Numbered from the stretch's first letter, positions 9,246-18,121 are shown. The stretch is DNA of 64,000 nucleotides from Acidimicrobiales bacterium (GCA_028823445.1 JAPKBH010000005.1:1-64000), one strand, 5' to 3'. Numbers and translations: made by a program. Notes: a model not told the origin generated them from the sequence alone.

Positions 9246-9351
9246 GTGGCGGCCAGGTGATCTGCGGCACCCCAGAGGTTCCGCTGAGAGCTGCTGCCTT
9301 CCGGCCCTGACTCGGTTCACGGGCTCTGGTCGCACAGGACCCGACCGCCAC
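9246..9351 (-). ncRNA. ffs: Small bacterial signal recognition particle RNA (4.5S-type)
   Basis: On the reverse strand the conserved SRP core appears as GTCAGGGCCGGAAGGCAGCA, matching the GGAAG tetraloop and the asymmetric internal loop of helix 8. Flanking arms pair end to end: GTGGCGG at the 5' end (9351 side) with CCGCCAC at the 3' end (9246 side), giving a 106-nt rod. This RNA binds Ffh for co-translational targeting of membrane proteins. It lies directly upstream of tadA on the same strand and is divergent from tRNA-Ser(GGA). Confidence 0.93.
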
Positions 9352-9414
9352 ACCACAAAACGGGTGTCCGGTAACGATACCCTTAGCGTTCGGTCTCGCC
9401 TACGGGTGGAACTT

Positions 9415-9504
9415 GGATGGGTGCGAGAGCGGCCGAATCGGCACGCTTGGAAAGCGTGTGTGGCCTTGCGGTCACCGTGGGTTCGAATCCCACCCCATCC
9501 GCCA
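9415..9504 (+). tRNA. tRNA-Ser (anticodon GGA)
   Basis: The acceptor stem GGATGGG pairs with CCCATCC. The anticodon arm CACGC-TTGGAAA-GCGTG gives anticodon GGA (codons UCC/UCU). A long variable arm and a GGTTCGAATCC T-loop identify a serine tRNA. The discriminator is G and CCA is encoded (9502-9504). It lies 65 bp upstream of dnaX on the same strand. Confidence 0.96.
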
Positions 9505-9569
9505 AAAACCTTTCAGGGTTTGGCCACGAGTTCGGTGGCTGTCGCACCAGAGAGGTAGGGTGATCAGGT

Positions 9570-11330
9570 ATGCAGTACACCTCCCTTTACCGTCGTTATC
9601 GGCCTCGTCGTTTTTCTGAAATACGTGGTCAAGAACACGTGGTAGCGGCTTTACGCAATGCGGTAGAGAACAACCGGGTGCAGCACGCCTACTTGCTAAG
9701 CGGACCCCGTGGCACCGGTAAAACCACCGCAGCGCGCATTTTGGCCAAAGTATTGAACTGCACCGACCCGCAAGAGGGCGAGCCTTGCTGCGCTTGTGAT
9801 TCTTGTGTGGCCATGGAAGCCGGCACCTCGTTTGACTTACACGAACTTGATGCGGCGTCCAACAACAAGGTCGACGACATGCGTGACCTGTTGAGCAAAG
9901 TTGCTTTAGGCACCCCAGGCCGCACCAAGGTGTACTTGCTTGACGAAGTACACATGCTCACCTCGGGCGCCGAGAATGCTTTGTTAAAAACTCTTGAGGA
10001 GCCCCCCGAGCACGTGGTTTTTGTGTTGGCTACTACCGAACCACACAAAGTGGTAGAAACCATTCGCAGTCGGGCGCAGCATTTAGAACTCAAGTTATTG
10101 CCAGTAGAAGACCTCGAATCATTGGTGGCTGATGTAGTGGCCGATGCCGATCTTGGCGTTGATGCCGAAGGCATGGCCCACGCCGTGCGGGCGGGGCGTG
10201 GTTCGGCGCGCGACACCTTGTCAGCCCTTGACCGTGTAGTGGCCGGCGGCATGACCACCGACGACACCACGGTAGAAGAACTCTTAACTGCCTTGGCTCA
10301 AAGCGACACTGCCAAAGCTCTCGGTGCTTTGGGGTCCGGTATTTCCCAGGGCCGTGAGCCTCGAGTTTTAGGAGAGTCACTTTTGGCTGCTTTGCGGGAC
10401 GCCTTTTTGGTAGCTATGGGGGTACCCAGCGAACAACTGGCTGATGCAGATCGTGCACGAGCGGAAACCTTCGTCAACCAGGTAACTCCCGCCAGCATTA
10501 CTCGAGCCTTAGAAACCATAGGCGTGGCCCTTATAGACATGCGGCGAGCCCCTGACCCTCGGGTTGATTTAGAAGTAGCTTTGGTGCGTTTGACTCGCCG
10601 CGCAGAAACCCCAGCCACCGACCAAGGAGCGGTTGAAGCGCTTACCAAGCGAGTGGCGCAACTCGAAGCAGCATTAGCGGCTGGGGGAACGGCCGGCACA
10701 ACAACCGCCCCTGCGCCAGCACCAAAAGGCCCCGGAGCGCGTGCCCGAGAAATATTGGCCCAACGAGCGGGCGGAGCAGCAACGCCAAAAAAAACACCAG
10801 AGGCAGCTCCTGAACCTAAAAAACCTGCCGCTGCGGAACCAGAAAAACCTACCCCTGTAGAACCAGAAAAAGCCGCAGAGGTGTCTGCGCCGAGCGCTCC
10901 TACTGGGGGAGAAATGCCTGACCTACCCAAGGTAGTGGAAGTTTGGCAAGCAACCCTTTTGAGTGGGTTATCTAAAAGAGCACGGGCGCGCTTGTCGGCG
11001 GTGCAGTTTGTGGAATGCGAAGGAAACACCGTGGTCATGGGGTTACCAAACGAACCGCACCGAGCGCGCTGCGAAGAGTTGATTCCCGAAGCAGAAGCCG
11101 TATTATCTCACCATTTTTCTACGGAAATTAAAGTCCGTTTGGTAGTAAAAGCGGCGACCCCACCGCCCCCTCCGTCGCCAGAAAAAGAAGCACAGACGCA
11201 AAAAGCAAAAGATGATGAAGATGCCGCCACTGACCTCACGGCGCTAACCGATGCTTCTCCCGATGAAGGATCTGCGGTAGACCGAGTTACCCAGGCTTTT
11301 CCTGGTGCTGAAGTCGTTGACGGCGAGTAA
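9570..11330 (+). CDS. dnaX: DNA polymerase III subunits gamma/tau
   Basis: 586 residues. The AAA+ domain at the N-terminus has Walker A SGPRGTGKTTAA (about 44-55), a zinc module with C64, C73, C76 and C79, Walker B LLDEVHML and the sensor region TTEPHKVVETIRSR. A proline/alanine/glutamate-rich linker lies at about 385-450, followed by a C-terminal tau-like domain. It is the ATPase of the clamp loader that loads the sliding clamp. No obvious frameshift site for a separate gamma form stands out. It forms a pair with recR, 7 bp downstream; holB, another clamp-loader gene, is at 55 kb. Confidence 0.95.
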   Translation: MQYTSLYRRYRPRRFSEIRGQEHVVAALRNAVENNRVQHAYLLSGPRGTGKTTAARILAKVLNCTDPQEGEPCCACDSCVAMEAGTSFDLHELDAASNNKVDDMRDLLSKVALGTPGRTKVYLLDEVHMLTSGAENALLKTLEEPPEHVVFVLATTEPHKVVETIRSRAQHLELKLLPVEDLESLVADVVADADLGVDAEGMAHAVRAGRGSARDTLSALDRVVAGGMTTDDTTVEELLTALAQSDTAKALGALGSGISQGREPRVLGESLLAALRDAFLVAMGVPSEQLADADRARAETFVNQVTPASITRALETIGVALIDMRRAPDPRVDLEVALVRLTRRAETPATDQGAVEALTKRVAQLEAALAAGGTAGTTTAPAPAPKGPGARAREILAQRAGGAATPKKTPEAAPEPKKPAAAEPEKPTPVEPEKAAEVSAPSAPTGGEMPDLPKVVEVWQATLLSGLSKRARARLSAVQFVECEGNTVVMGLPNEPHRARCEELIPEAEAVLSHHFSTEIKVRLVVKAATPPPPPSPEKEAQTQKAKDDEDAATDLTALTDASPDEGSAVDRVTQAFPGAEVVDGE

Positions 11331-11337
11331 TTGACTG

Positions 11338-11940
11338 ATGTACGCCGACGCAGTTCAAGACGCAATTGACGAACTCGGGCGTTTGCCGGGCGTTGGCCCA
11401 AAATCGGCGCAACGCTTGGCCTTTCATCTCATGAAGTTACCCGTCGAAGACGTTGAGCGTTTAAGTAACGCTCTTACCGAAATGAAAAGAAAAGTTCGTT
11501 TTTGCATCCAATGTTTTAATATTTCCGAAAATGAACTGTGCACAGTATGTGCCGACAGTCGCCGAGAGGCCGGAGTAGTTTGCGTGGTCGAAGACGCCCG
11601 CGACATCGTGGCCGTAGAACGAACCGGTGAGTTTCGAGGCCGGTATCACGTGCTGGGGGGAGCCATTAGCCCGATTGAAGGGGTGGGCCCTGATCAGTTA
11701 CATATTTCAGAACTTCTGGCTCGTTTAGACCCTGAAGAAGTCACCGAAGTGATTTTGGCTACCAACCCCAATATCGAAGGCGAAGCCACCGCTATGTATT
11801 TGGCTCGGTTGCTTGAACCACTTGGGGTGATGGTCACCAAAGTGGCCAGCGGGTTGCCGGTGGGCGGCGACTTGGAATACGCCGACGAACTTACTTTGGG
11901 ACGGGCCTTAGAGGGCCGCCAACGCCTCGGCGGGGCTTGA
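11338..11940 (+). CDS. recR: Recombination protein RecR
   Basis: 200 residues, the normal length. An N-terminal helix-hairpin-helix ([19 protein letters not shown]) is followed by a four-cysteine zinc finger (C56, C59, C68, C71), a Toprim domain with [26 protein letters not shown], and a C-terminal segment with [26 protein letters not shown]. RecR works with RecO and RecF to load RecA at single-stranded gaps. The start lies 7 bp after dnaX, the conserved dnaX-recR arrangement. Confidence 0.96.
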   Translation: MYADAVQDAIDELGRLPGVGPKSAQRLAFHLMKLPVEDVERLSNALTEMKRKVRFCIQCFNISENELCTVCADSRREAGVVCVVEDARDIVAVERTGEFRGRYHVLGGAISPIEGVGPDQLHISELLARLDPEEVTEVILATNPNIEGEATAMYLARLLEPLGVMVTKVASGLPVGGDLEYADELTLGRALEGRQRLGGA

Positions 11941-11954
11941 CCCATGTCAAGACG

Positions 11955-12006
11955 AGAGAAAGCGCCTTCGAGAACCGCTGCTGGGTCGGTGTCGAAGGCG
12001 CTCTCT
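11955..12006. terminator. Hairpin after recR
   Basis: The inverted repeat GCGCCTTCGA/TCGAAGGCGC, extended by AGAG/CTCT, encloses about 20 nt that can itself form a short stem. It starts 15 bp after the recR stop. The lack of a T-run means it could be a terminator, an RNA-processing site or a protein-binding palindrome. Confidence 0.5.
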
Positions 12007-12007
12007 G

Positions 12008-12226
12008 AGTTGGGAGGAGGGGGACCCAACATGTTGCAATTACATTACAACTTTGACAGCTTCATGACAAGTCAGGGGCCAAATTATTTTTTTACCCTTT
12101 ATTTTCAAGGCTTAAAATGATAAAATTGCAGGTAGGGGGCATCGTTTTGAGCTCTTTGCAAAATCATGCCAAAATAGCCAGAATTAAACTTTCGTAACAA
12201 AAGCCTCAGATTGGAGAAATAATTCG
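12008..12226. other. AT-rich intergenic stretch upstream of the epimerase gene
   Basis: About 220 bp that are clearly richer in A and T than the flanking genes, with runs such as TTATTTTTTTACCC and several short A tracts. It probably holds the promoter of the epimerase gene, whose ribosome site GGAGAA is at about 12214. No confident -35/-10 pair, riboswitch or small gene could be picked out by eye. Confidence 0.4.
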
Positions 12227-12640
12227 ATGCTGTTAACCCAAATTGATCATGTGGCCATCGCTGTTCACGACCTTGAAAAAGCTATTAACTACTACCGCAC
12301 CGCTTTTGGGGCAGAAGTAGCCCATCGAGAAACCGTAGAAAGAGACGGCGTAGAGGAAGCCCTGCTGCAGGTCGGCGAATCGTATCTTCAACTAACTACC
12401 GGCACCCGCCCCGATTCACCGATTTCAACCTTTTTGGAACGTCACGGCGAAGGCATGCATCACATCGGTTACCGGGTCGATGATTGTGCCGCTGCTCTTG
12501 AGGCGGTGGTGGCGGCCGGCGGCCGAGCCATTGACCAGACTCCTCGGCCTGGTTCTCGTGGCACCACCGTGGCTTTTGTTCATCCCAAAGGGTCTTTTGG
12601 AACCCTCATTGAACTCGTGCAAGAAAACACACAAGACTGA
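12227..12640 (+). CDS. Methylmalonyl-CoA epimerase (VOC family)
   Basis: 137 residues of the vicinal-oxygen-chelate fold. IDHVAIAVHDLEKAINYY supplies the first metal histidine, GMHHIGYRVDD the central one and FGTLIELVQ the C-terminal glutamate. The enzyme interconverts (S)- and (R)-methylmalonyl-CoA in propionate catabolism. The nearby carboxyltransferase at 13.5 kb fits the same pathway; the mutase is not in the window. ATG 12227 is preceded by GGAGAA. It overlaps the nuclease gene by one base (TGATG), which implies translational coupling. Confidence 0.9.
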   Translation: MLLTQIDHVAIAVHDLEKAINYYRTAFGAEVAHRETVERDGVEEALLQVGESYLQLTTGTRPDSPISTFLERHGEGMHHIGYRVDDCAAALEAVVAAGGRAIDQTPRPGSRGTTVAFVHPKGSFGTLIELVQENTQD

Positions 12641-13521
12641 TGGATGTTCACCTCGTTGACGGGACATACGAGCTTTTTCGCCACCACTTTGCTTTGCCCT
12701 CTCACATAACTGATGAAGGGGTCGAAGTGGCCGCAGCAAGAGGAGTGTTGGGGTCCATGATGAACCTTTTAGACCAAGGAGCTACCCACGTGGGGGTAGC
12801 AACCGACCAGGTAGTGGAATCTTTTCGAAACCAACTTTTTGAGGGATATAAAACAGGCGAAGGCACCCCACCGGAACTTTTTTCGCAGTTTCCTTTACTT
12901 GACGCAGCATTAGAAGCAGCGGGCTTCACCGTGTTTTCTATGGTTGACCACGAAGCGGACGACGCCATGGGGGCCGCCGCAGTTAAAGCAGCCACTGACC
13001 CTCGGGTAAACCAAGTATTGATTTGCACTCCCGACAAAGACCTCGCCCAGGTAGTAAACGACGAAAACCATATTGTGCAGTTTGATCGCCGGCGAGAAAT
13101 TATTTACGACCAAGCCGGGGTGCAAGAAAAATTTGGCATCAGCCCAGAGTCCATCCCCGACTACCTTGCTTTAGTAGGCGACACCGCCGACGGTATTCCT
13201 GGCCTGGCTGGGTGGGGAGCGAAATCTTCGTCAACCGTGTTGGCTCACTACCGACACCTCGAAAATATTCCTGCCCATCATGAAGACTGGGTGGTCACCG
13301 TGCGCAGCGCCGCCAAACTGGCCGCCACTTTGGCCGACCAACAAGAAGCGGTGTTTCTTTATCGTCACCTGGCCACCCTTGACCTCAACGCCCCGGTAAT
13401 GGACAACGTAGATCAACTTTGCTGGGTTGGCCCACAAAAACATTTTGAACAAATTTGCGCTCATCTTGATGCCCCCCGCATCGCTCAACGAGCGTTTGCT
13501 TTAGCCAAGCACCGGGGTTAG
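12640..13521 (+). CDS. Stand-alone 5'-3' exonuclease / flap endonuclease (PolA N-terminal domain family)
   Basis: 293 residues resembling the 5' nuclease domain of DNA polymerase I without the polymerase. The acidic metal-binding positions can be followed: VDGTYELFR, ATDQVVESFR, HEADDAMG, TPDKDLAQVV and LVGDTADGIPG. The last of these leads into the helix-3-turn-helix GLAGWGAKSSSTVL. Such proteins remove RNA primers and 5' flaps. The PolA motif usually reads GDxxDNIPG; here DG replaces DN. The position, overlapping the epimerase gene by one base, suggests shared transcription rather than shared function. Whether it complements a full PolA elsewhere is not known. Confidence 0.82.
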   Translation: MDVHLVDGTYELFRHHFALPSHITDEGVEVAAARGVLGSMMNLLDQGATHVGVATDQVVESFRNQLFEGYKTGEGTPPELFSQFPLLDAALEAAGFTVFSMVDHEADDAMGAAAVKAATDPRVNQVLICTPDKDLAQVVNDENHIVQFDRRREIIYDQAGVQEKFGISPESIPDYLALVGDTADGIPGLAGWGAKSSSTVLAHYRHLENIPAHHEDWVVTVRSAAKLAATLADQQEAVFLYRHLATLDLNAPVMDNVDQLCWVGPQKHFEQICAHLDAPRIAQRAFALAKHRG

Positions 13522-13549
13522 CCCGTGGTTTCGCTAACCTGTGGTTCCA

Positions 13550-15106
13550 ATGACTGAATACACCATGAACGAACGTCTCGAAGACCTCGAGCGACGCAAA
13601 GAAGAAGCTTTGCACGCCGGGTCAGAACGAGCGGTCCAGCGTCAACACGACAAAGGCAAAATGCTGGCCCGTGAACGCATTGACTACCTGCTTGACCCCG
13701 GGTCGTTTAACGAACTCGACATGCTAGTACGCCACCGAGCCCTAGATAGCGGCCTCGAAGAACGCCCTTACACCGATGGAGTGGTCACCGGTTGGGGCAC
13801 CATAGACGGGCGCAAAGTATTTCTTTTCTCCCAGGACTTCACCGTATTTGGTGGAGCGCTGGGAGAAGTCTTTGCGCAAAAACTTCATAAAGTAATGGAC
13901 CTCGCCCAATCAGTAGGCGCCCCCATGATTGGTCTCAACGACGGCGCCGGGGCACGCATTCAAGAAGGCGTGGTCAGCCTCGACGGTTACGGCGGCATTT
14001 TTTGGCGCAACGTCCAGTCTTCGGGGGTTATTCCTCAAATCAGTGTGGTGCTCGGCCCATGCGCTGGTGGTGCTGTCTACAGCCCGGCCATGACGGACTT
14101 CATCTTCATGGTTCGAGAAAAATCACACATGTTCATTACCGGACCTGACGTGGTAAAAACGGTAACCGGAGAAGAAATTACCCTTGAAGAACTCGGCGGG
14201 GCGCAAAGCCACTCCACAAAATCTGGGGTAGCGACCTTCGTGGCTGAAAGCGAAGAAGAAGTACTCGACGAAGTGAAAACTTTGTTGGGTTACCTGCCCG
14301 CCAACAATCTTGAACTCACCCCCATGCAGGTTTCCGAAGATGACCCTGAACGGTTATGCCCTGAACTGTCAGACATCATGCCCGACAGCCCAAACCAGCC
14401 CTACGACATGAAAGCGGTCATCGCCGCGGTAATAGACGACGGCGACTTTATGGAATATCACGCCGCATGGGGCGCCAACATTGTGTGCGGTTTTGCCCGT
14501 CTGGATGGCCGCAGTGTGGGGATTGTCGGCAACCAACCCATGGTGCTAGCCGGGGTGCTCGACATTCAAGCCGCCGAAAAAGCAGCACGCTTTGTACGCA
14601 CCTGCGATGCCTTCAACATACCGTTGGTTACTTTCGTAGACGTTCCCGGCTTTTTGCCGGGGGTGGATCAAGAATACGGCGGCATTATTCGCCATGGAGC
14701 CAAACTTCTTTACGCCTACTGCGAAGCCACCGTGCCCCGCATTCAGGTCATCACCCGCAAAGCGTACGGTGGGGCTTACGTGGTGATGGACTCAAAATCG
14801 GTGGGCTGCGACCTTTCGCTGGCCTGGCCAACGGCTGAACTTGCGGTAATGGGCCCTCAAGGGGCGGTAGAAATTATTCACCGCCGCGAGATAGAAGCGG
14901 CCGAAGACCCGCAAGCACGTCGAGTTGAGTTGGTTGAGGAATACACCGAAAAATTCGCCAGTCCCTACGTGGCTGCAGAACGGGGCTTTATTGACGAAGT
15001 CATTGACCCGGCCACCACGCGTCTTCGGCTTATCGCCGGCCTAGAAATTTTGGCCACTAAGCGAGTAGAAACCCCTCAACGCAAACACGGCAACGTGCCG
15101 CTTTAA
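13550..15106 (+). CDS. pccB: Acyl-CoA carboxylase beta subunit (propionyl-CoA carboxylase carboxyltransferase)
   Basis: 518 residues forming the two crotonase-like halves of the biotin-dependent carboxyltransferase. In the N-half, GPCAGGAVYSPAMTDF is the acyl-CoA oxyanion region; in the C-half, AYGGAYVVMDSK and PTAELAVMGPQGAVEII bind carboxybiotin. It transfers CO2 from biotin to propionyl-CoA or acetyl-CoA. The sequence pattern is closest to PccB, and the nearby epimerase supports propionyl-CoA as substrate. ATG 13550 is chosen; GTG 13541 and ATG 13565 remain possible. The biotin carboxylase alpha subunit is not in the window. The epsilon subunit gene follows after 3 bp. Confidence 0.92.
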   Translation: MTEYTMNERLEDLERRKEEALHAGSERAVQRQHDKGKMLARERIDYLLDPGSFNELDMLVRHRALDSGLEERPYTDGVVTGWGTIDGRKVFLFSQDFTVFGGALGEVFAQKLHKVMDLAQSVGAPMIGLNDGAGARIQEGVVSLDGYGGIFWRNVQSSGVIPQISVVLGPCAGGAVYSPAMTDFIFMVREKSHMFITGPDVVKTVTGEEITLEELGGAQSHSTKSGVATFVAESEEEVLDEVKTLLGYLPANNLELTPMQVSEDDPERLCPELSDIMPDSPNQPYDMKAVIAAVIDDGDFMEYHAAWGANIVCGFARLDGRSVGIVGNQPMVLAGVLDIQAAEKAARFVRTCDAFNIPLVTFVDVPGFLPGVDQEYGGIIRHGAKLLYAYCEATVPRIQVITRKAYGGAYVVMDSKSVGCDLSLAWPTAELAVMGPQGAVEIIHRREIEAAEDPQARRVELVEEYTEKFASPYVAAERGFIDEVIDPATTRLRLIAGLEILATKRVETPQRKHGNVPL

Positions 15107-15109
15107 ACC

Positions 15110-15295
15110 ATGGCCGTTGACCCTCCCTTGCATGTTTCAGTTCCTGGTGCAGAACCCGAGGAACTCACGGCCATTGTTATGGCTTACCAAGAACTCTGGC
15201 CTGAAGAAAAACCACCAACCATGCCCGAAGCCGCTTCTTCTTGGCGTTTTTCTGGCCGGTGGTGGGTAGAAACAAAAACCCCCAACCAGTTTTAA
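15110..15295 (+). CDS. Acyl-CoA carboxylase epsilon subunit
   Basis: 61 residues. PEELTAIVMAYQELW in the middle and SSWRFSGRWW near the end are the two features of the small ACC epsilon family that in Actinobacteria stabilises the alpha-beta carboxylase complex. It starts 3 bp after the beta subunit stop, as usual for this pair. Its end overlaps the convergent aat gene by 4 bp. Confidence 0.85.
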   Translation: MAVDPPLHVSVPGAEPEELTAIVMAYQELWPEEKPPTMPEAASSWRFSGRWWVETKTPNQF

Positions 15296-15978
15296 ACCCC
15301 TCCTGGCCAAAGAAGGCCGGGGCCAGAAACCAGCATTGGCAAGACAGCCAAATAGTCGTCACGAGTCATTTCGATACAACCCAAAGTAGCCAAATGGTCA
15401 GTGAGCCATTGCACATCAATCAACCATTCTGCTTGCGGGGCCATGAGTTCAACCAAACCCATAAGCGCCACCTTGGAAGCATCGGGCCGCCGATGAAACA
15501 TTGATTCGCCGGCAAACAAGCCGCCAACGGCGATGCCATAAAGACCACCCGCTAAGCCTTGGTCATCCCAAGCTTCAATGCTGTGGGCCCAACCCAACTG
15601 ATGCAAGGCAAGGTAAGCGGCCATGATTTGTTCATCAATCCAACCTTGCGGTCGAGACGGGTCGGCACAAGCATCCATAACTTCGGCAAAAGCGGTGTTT
15701 ACTCGGATTTCAAAGTGTTGACGAGAGCGCCGGAGCGAGCGACTGACTTTTAATTGCTTGGGGTGCAAAACACCTCGCGGGTTGGGCGACCACCAACCCA
15801 TTAAACCACCGGGCTCAATGGGCATGGGGAACAACCCGCTTCGGTAAGCGGCCAGCAAAGTGCCGGGGGTGACGTCGGCCCCTATGGCCACCATCCCGTG
15901 TTCGTCAGCAGTGTTAGCGGGAGGAAACAACCAGGTGTTGGGCTCCGGTTCGGTAGGCCTTGAACCTGGGTCAGTCAC
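15292..15978 (-). CDS. aat: Leucyl/phenylalanyl-tRNA-protein transferase
   Basis: 228 residues from GTG 15978, with the family motifs WLFPPANTADEHGMVAIGADV, AYRSGLFPMP and GWWSPNPRGVL in the first half and HSIEAWDDQGLAGGLYGIAVGGLFAGESMF in the GNAT-like core. It attaches Leu or Phe to proteins with N-terminal Lys or Arg, creating N-degrons for the ClpS/ClpAP pathway. A TTG at 15993 would add five residues. The GTG start overlaps the end of the upstream cyclophilin gene by 8 bp, which implies coupling. No clear ribosome site is visible, so the start stays open. Confidence 0.93.
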   Translation of the reverse strand: MTDPGSRPTEPEPNTWLFPPANTADEHGMVAIGADVTPGTLLAAYRSGLFPMPIEPGGLMGWWSPNPRGVLHPKQLKVSRSLRRSRQHFEIRVNTAFAEVMDACADPSRPQGWIDEQIMAAYLALHQLGWAHSIEAWDDQGLAGGLYGIAVGGLFAGESMFHRRPDASKVALMGLVELMAPQAEWLIDVQWLTDHLATLGCIEMTRDDYLAVLPMLVSGPGLLWPGGV

Positions 15979-16774
15979 CGGGGGTGGCGACAATGGTTAC
16001 CGAGTTGATGTCTATCGGCCGGCTTGGCCCACCGCCATAGGGTGAGGTTTCGTCAACCACGTAAAGGTCCATCATGGCTTGGAGTACCGCTAAGCCTGCT
16101 TCGTCGGCTTGGCCGAAAACAAGGTAGGTCCCTTGGGTGTCGAGCAAAGAAGCCTCTGGGCCGGTGGTAAAAAAGAATTGGGCGCTTGAAGCATTGGGGC
16201 CTCCAGAGCGTGCCATTACTAGTTGCCCGGGTTGGTAGGTAAAAGGCCCCAGCAAGGAACCGTCGCTCATAGAGGTAAACATGCCGCCTTCGTCGGGGAT
16301 GGTGTAGCCCGGTCCGGGGTCTGTCCAATCGTTGGTATGAGGTGACCCACCTTGGATGATGGCGATGGAAGGGTCGAGGCGAAACAACGAGGTGTTGTCG
16401 TAGTAGCCATAGCGGGTGAGTACGGCGAAGTTGTTTACTGTTTCTGGGGTGCGTTCTATATCTAAGGCCACCCGGATTTCTCCTTCGGTGGTGTCGAACA
16501 CCGCGGTGTAAGCAAACCCGCTGGCTAAACACCAGGTGGGGCGAGAACTAAAACTCATGAGAGGAGCGTCGCTGCCGTCTTCGGCGGGGCAACTGCTGGT
16601 GGTCAGCGTGGTTTGAGGAACAATGGTGCTGGTCCCACCACCGCTGTTGGCCACGATGGCGGCAATAAGCCCCCCAATCATGATGGCAGCAAGCAAAGCA
16701 CCGGTGATGCGAACGGTTGAAGAATGCCGATTCGGTTGGGGAGAGATCGAAGGAACGTGTTTCTTTTTGGCCAT
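15971..16774 (-). CDS. Membrane-anchored cyclophilin-type peptidyl-prolyl isomerase
   Basis: 267 residues. A basic N-terminus (MAKKKHVPS) is followed by a single transmembrane helix at about 24-44, a Thr/Ser-rich linker with two cysteines, and a cyclophilin domain: FDTTEGEIRVALD, TPETVNNFAVL, SLFRLDPSIAIIQGG (catalytic arginine; the preceding His-Phe is replaced), GQLVMARSGGPNASSAQFFFTT and LVFGQADEAGLAVLQAM. It should help fold proteins outside the cytoplasmic membrane. The open frame continues upstream to 17179, but ATG 16774 has AAGGTG eight bases before it, and the upstream part overlaps lysC on the other strand. Confidence 0.88.
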   Translation of the reverse strand: MAKKKHVPSISPQPNRHSSTVRITGALLAAIMIGGLIAAIVANSGGGTSTIVPQTTLTTSSCPAEDGSDAPLMSFSSRPTWCLASGFAYTAVFDTTEGEIRVALDIERTPETVNNFAVLTRYGYYDNTSLFRLDPSIAIIQGGSPHTNDWTDPGPGYTIPDEGGMFTSMSDGSLLGPFTYQPGQLVMARSGGPNASSAQFFFTTGPEASLLDTQGTYLVFGQADEAGLAVLQAMMDLYVVDETSPYGGGPSRPIDINSVTIVATPGD

Positions 16775-16859
16775 GAATGGGCACCTTAACAACCTCCAAG
16801 GAAGGTAAGACAGACAAAATGGTGCCGGTCTCCTTGTTGCATAGCGGTAACGTAAGGGA

Positions 16860-18077
16860 ATGGCTCTTTTGGTCCAAAAATTCGGTGGTACCGCGGTCGG
16901 CGACGCAGAGCGTATTCGTGCGGTCGCTGACCACGTGGCGCGCACGGTGCGCCGAGGAAACCAAGTTGTCATGGTGGTTTCGGCCATGGGTAAAGAGACC
17001 GATGACCTGTTGCGATTGGCAAAAGATGTTTCGTCTACCCACCCGGGCCGTGAAATGGACATGTTGATTACTGCTGGTGAGCGCAAATCTACCGCTTTGA
17101 TGTGCATGGCTTTACATGATCTGGGCATTCCGGCTGATTCGTTTACTGGGAGCCAAGCCGGGTTTTTAACCGATACCACTCACACCAATGCCAAAATTTT
17201 AGCGGTCCGCCCTGATCGGATTCAAGAAGCGGTAGACGACGGGCGAGTAGCGGTGGTCGGCGGTTCTCAAGGAGTCTCCACCGACAACGACGTAACGTTT
17301 TTAGGCCGTGGTGGGTCAGATACCACTGCAGTAGCTTTGGCTCACGCTTTGGGGGCCGACGCTTGCGAGCTTTATACCGATGTAACCGGGGTGTTTACCA
17401 CTGATCCCCGGGTGGTTTCTACGGCCCGCAAGATGCCAACAGTCTCGTTTGATGAATTGTTAGAAATGACGGCAACGGGTTGTCCAAAACCTGCGATGCG
17501 GTCAGTTGAATATGCTCGTACCCACGGGGTGCGATTACACGTGCGATCTGCGTTCACTTGGCAAGAGGGAACGTGGGTAACTGAGGAGGAACCAGAAATG
17601 GAACAAGCAATCGTTTCGGCAGTCACTCATGACATGTCGGAAGCAAAAATGACTTTGGCCGGTTTGCCCGATCACCCTGGGGTAGCGGCCCGGGTGTTTC
17701 GGTCTTTGTCTGACCTGGGGGTAAACGTAGACATGATCGTGCAAAACGTGTCGGCCCAGGGGGTAACCGATATTTCGTTTACCGTTCCTCATGAAGATTT
17801 AGCAAAGACTCAAGAAGCCGCTTCGGCATTGGTTGCCGAGTTAGGCGCTTCGGAGGTTTTGGTAGATACCGCTATTGCTCGGGTGAGCGTGGTGGGTGCC
17901 GGTATGCGGTCTAACCCTGGGGTGGCGGCCACCATGTTTGAGGTTCTGGCGACTGAGGAAATCAATATTGCTATGATTTCCACTTCGGCTATTCGGGTGA
18001 GTTGTGTGGTTGAACAAGTGCGGGTTGAGGATGCGGTTCGTGCTCTCCACGATGCGTTTGGCTTGTCAGTCGTTTAG
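16860..18077 (+). CDS. lysC: Aspartate kinase
   Basis: 405 residues with the amino-acid kinase domain followed by two C-terminal ACT domains (from about 265), as in the lysine/threonine-regulated actinobacterial enzyme. It phosphorylates aspartate, the first step to lysine, threonine, methionine and diaminopimelate. LVQKFGG, EMDMLITAGER, FTGSQAG and FLGRGGSDTTAVALAHALGAD are recognisable. Two core positions differ from the usual pattern: KFGGTA instead of KFGGTS, and GCPKPAMRSVEYAR where GAKVLxxRSVEYA is normal. asd lies downstream, separated by a lipoprotein gene. An internal start for a separate regulatory beta chain, known in Corynebacterium, cannot be confirmed here. Confidence 0.92.
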   Translation: MALLVQKFGGTAVGDAERIRAVADHVARTVRRGNQVVMVVSAMGKETDDLLRLAKDVSSTHPGREMDMLITAGERKSTALMCMALHDLGIPADSFTGSQAGFLTDTTHTNAKILAVRPDRIQEAVDDGRVAVVGGSQGVSTDNDVTFLGRGGSDTTAVALAHALGADACELYTDVTGVFTTDPRVVSTARKMPTVSFDELLEMTATGCPKPAMRSVEYARTHGVRLHVRSAFTWQEGTWVTEEEPEMEQAIVSAVTHDMSEAKMTLAGLPDHPGVAARVFRSLSDLGVNVDMIVQNVSAQGVTDISFTVPHEDLAKTQEAASALVAELGASEVLVDTAIARVSVVGAGMRSNPGVAATMFEVLATEEINIAMISTSAIRVSCVVEQVRVEDAVRALHDAFGLSVV

Positions 18078-18121
18078 TTCCCTGCCCTGACGGAAGACCG
18101 TTTGGGCTCTACGCTCCTCTT

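Noticed and set aside
9202..9351. N-terminal extension of TadA as real coding sequence.
   Set aside because: These bases form the SRP RNA, with conserved core and end-to-end pairing.
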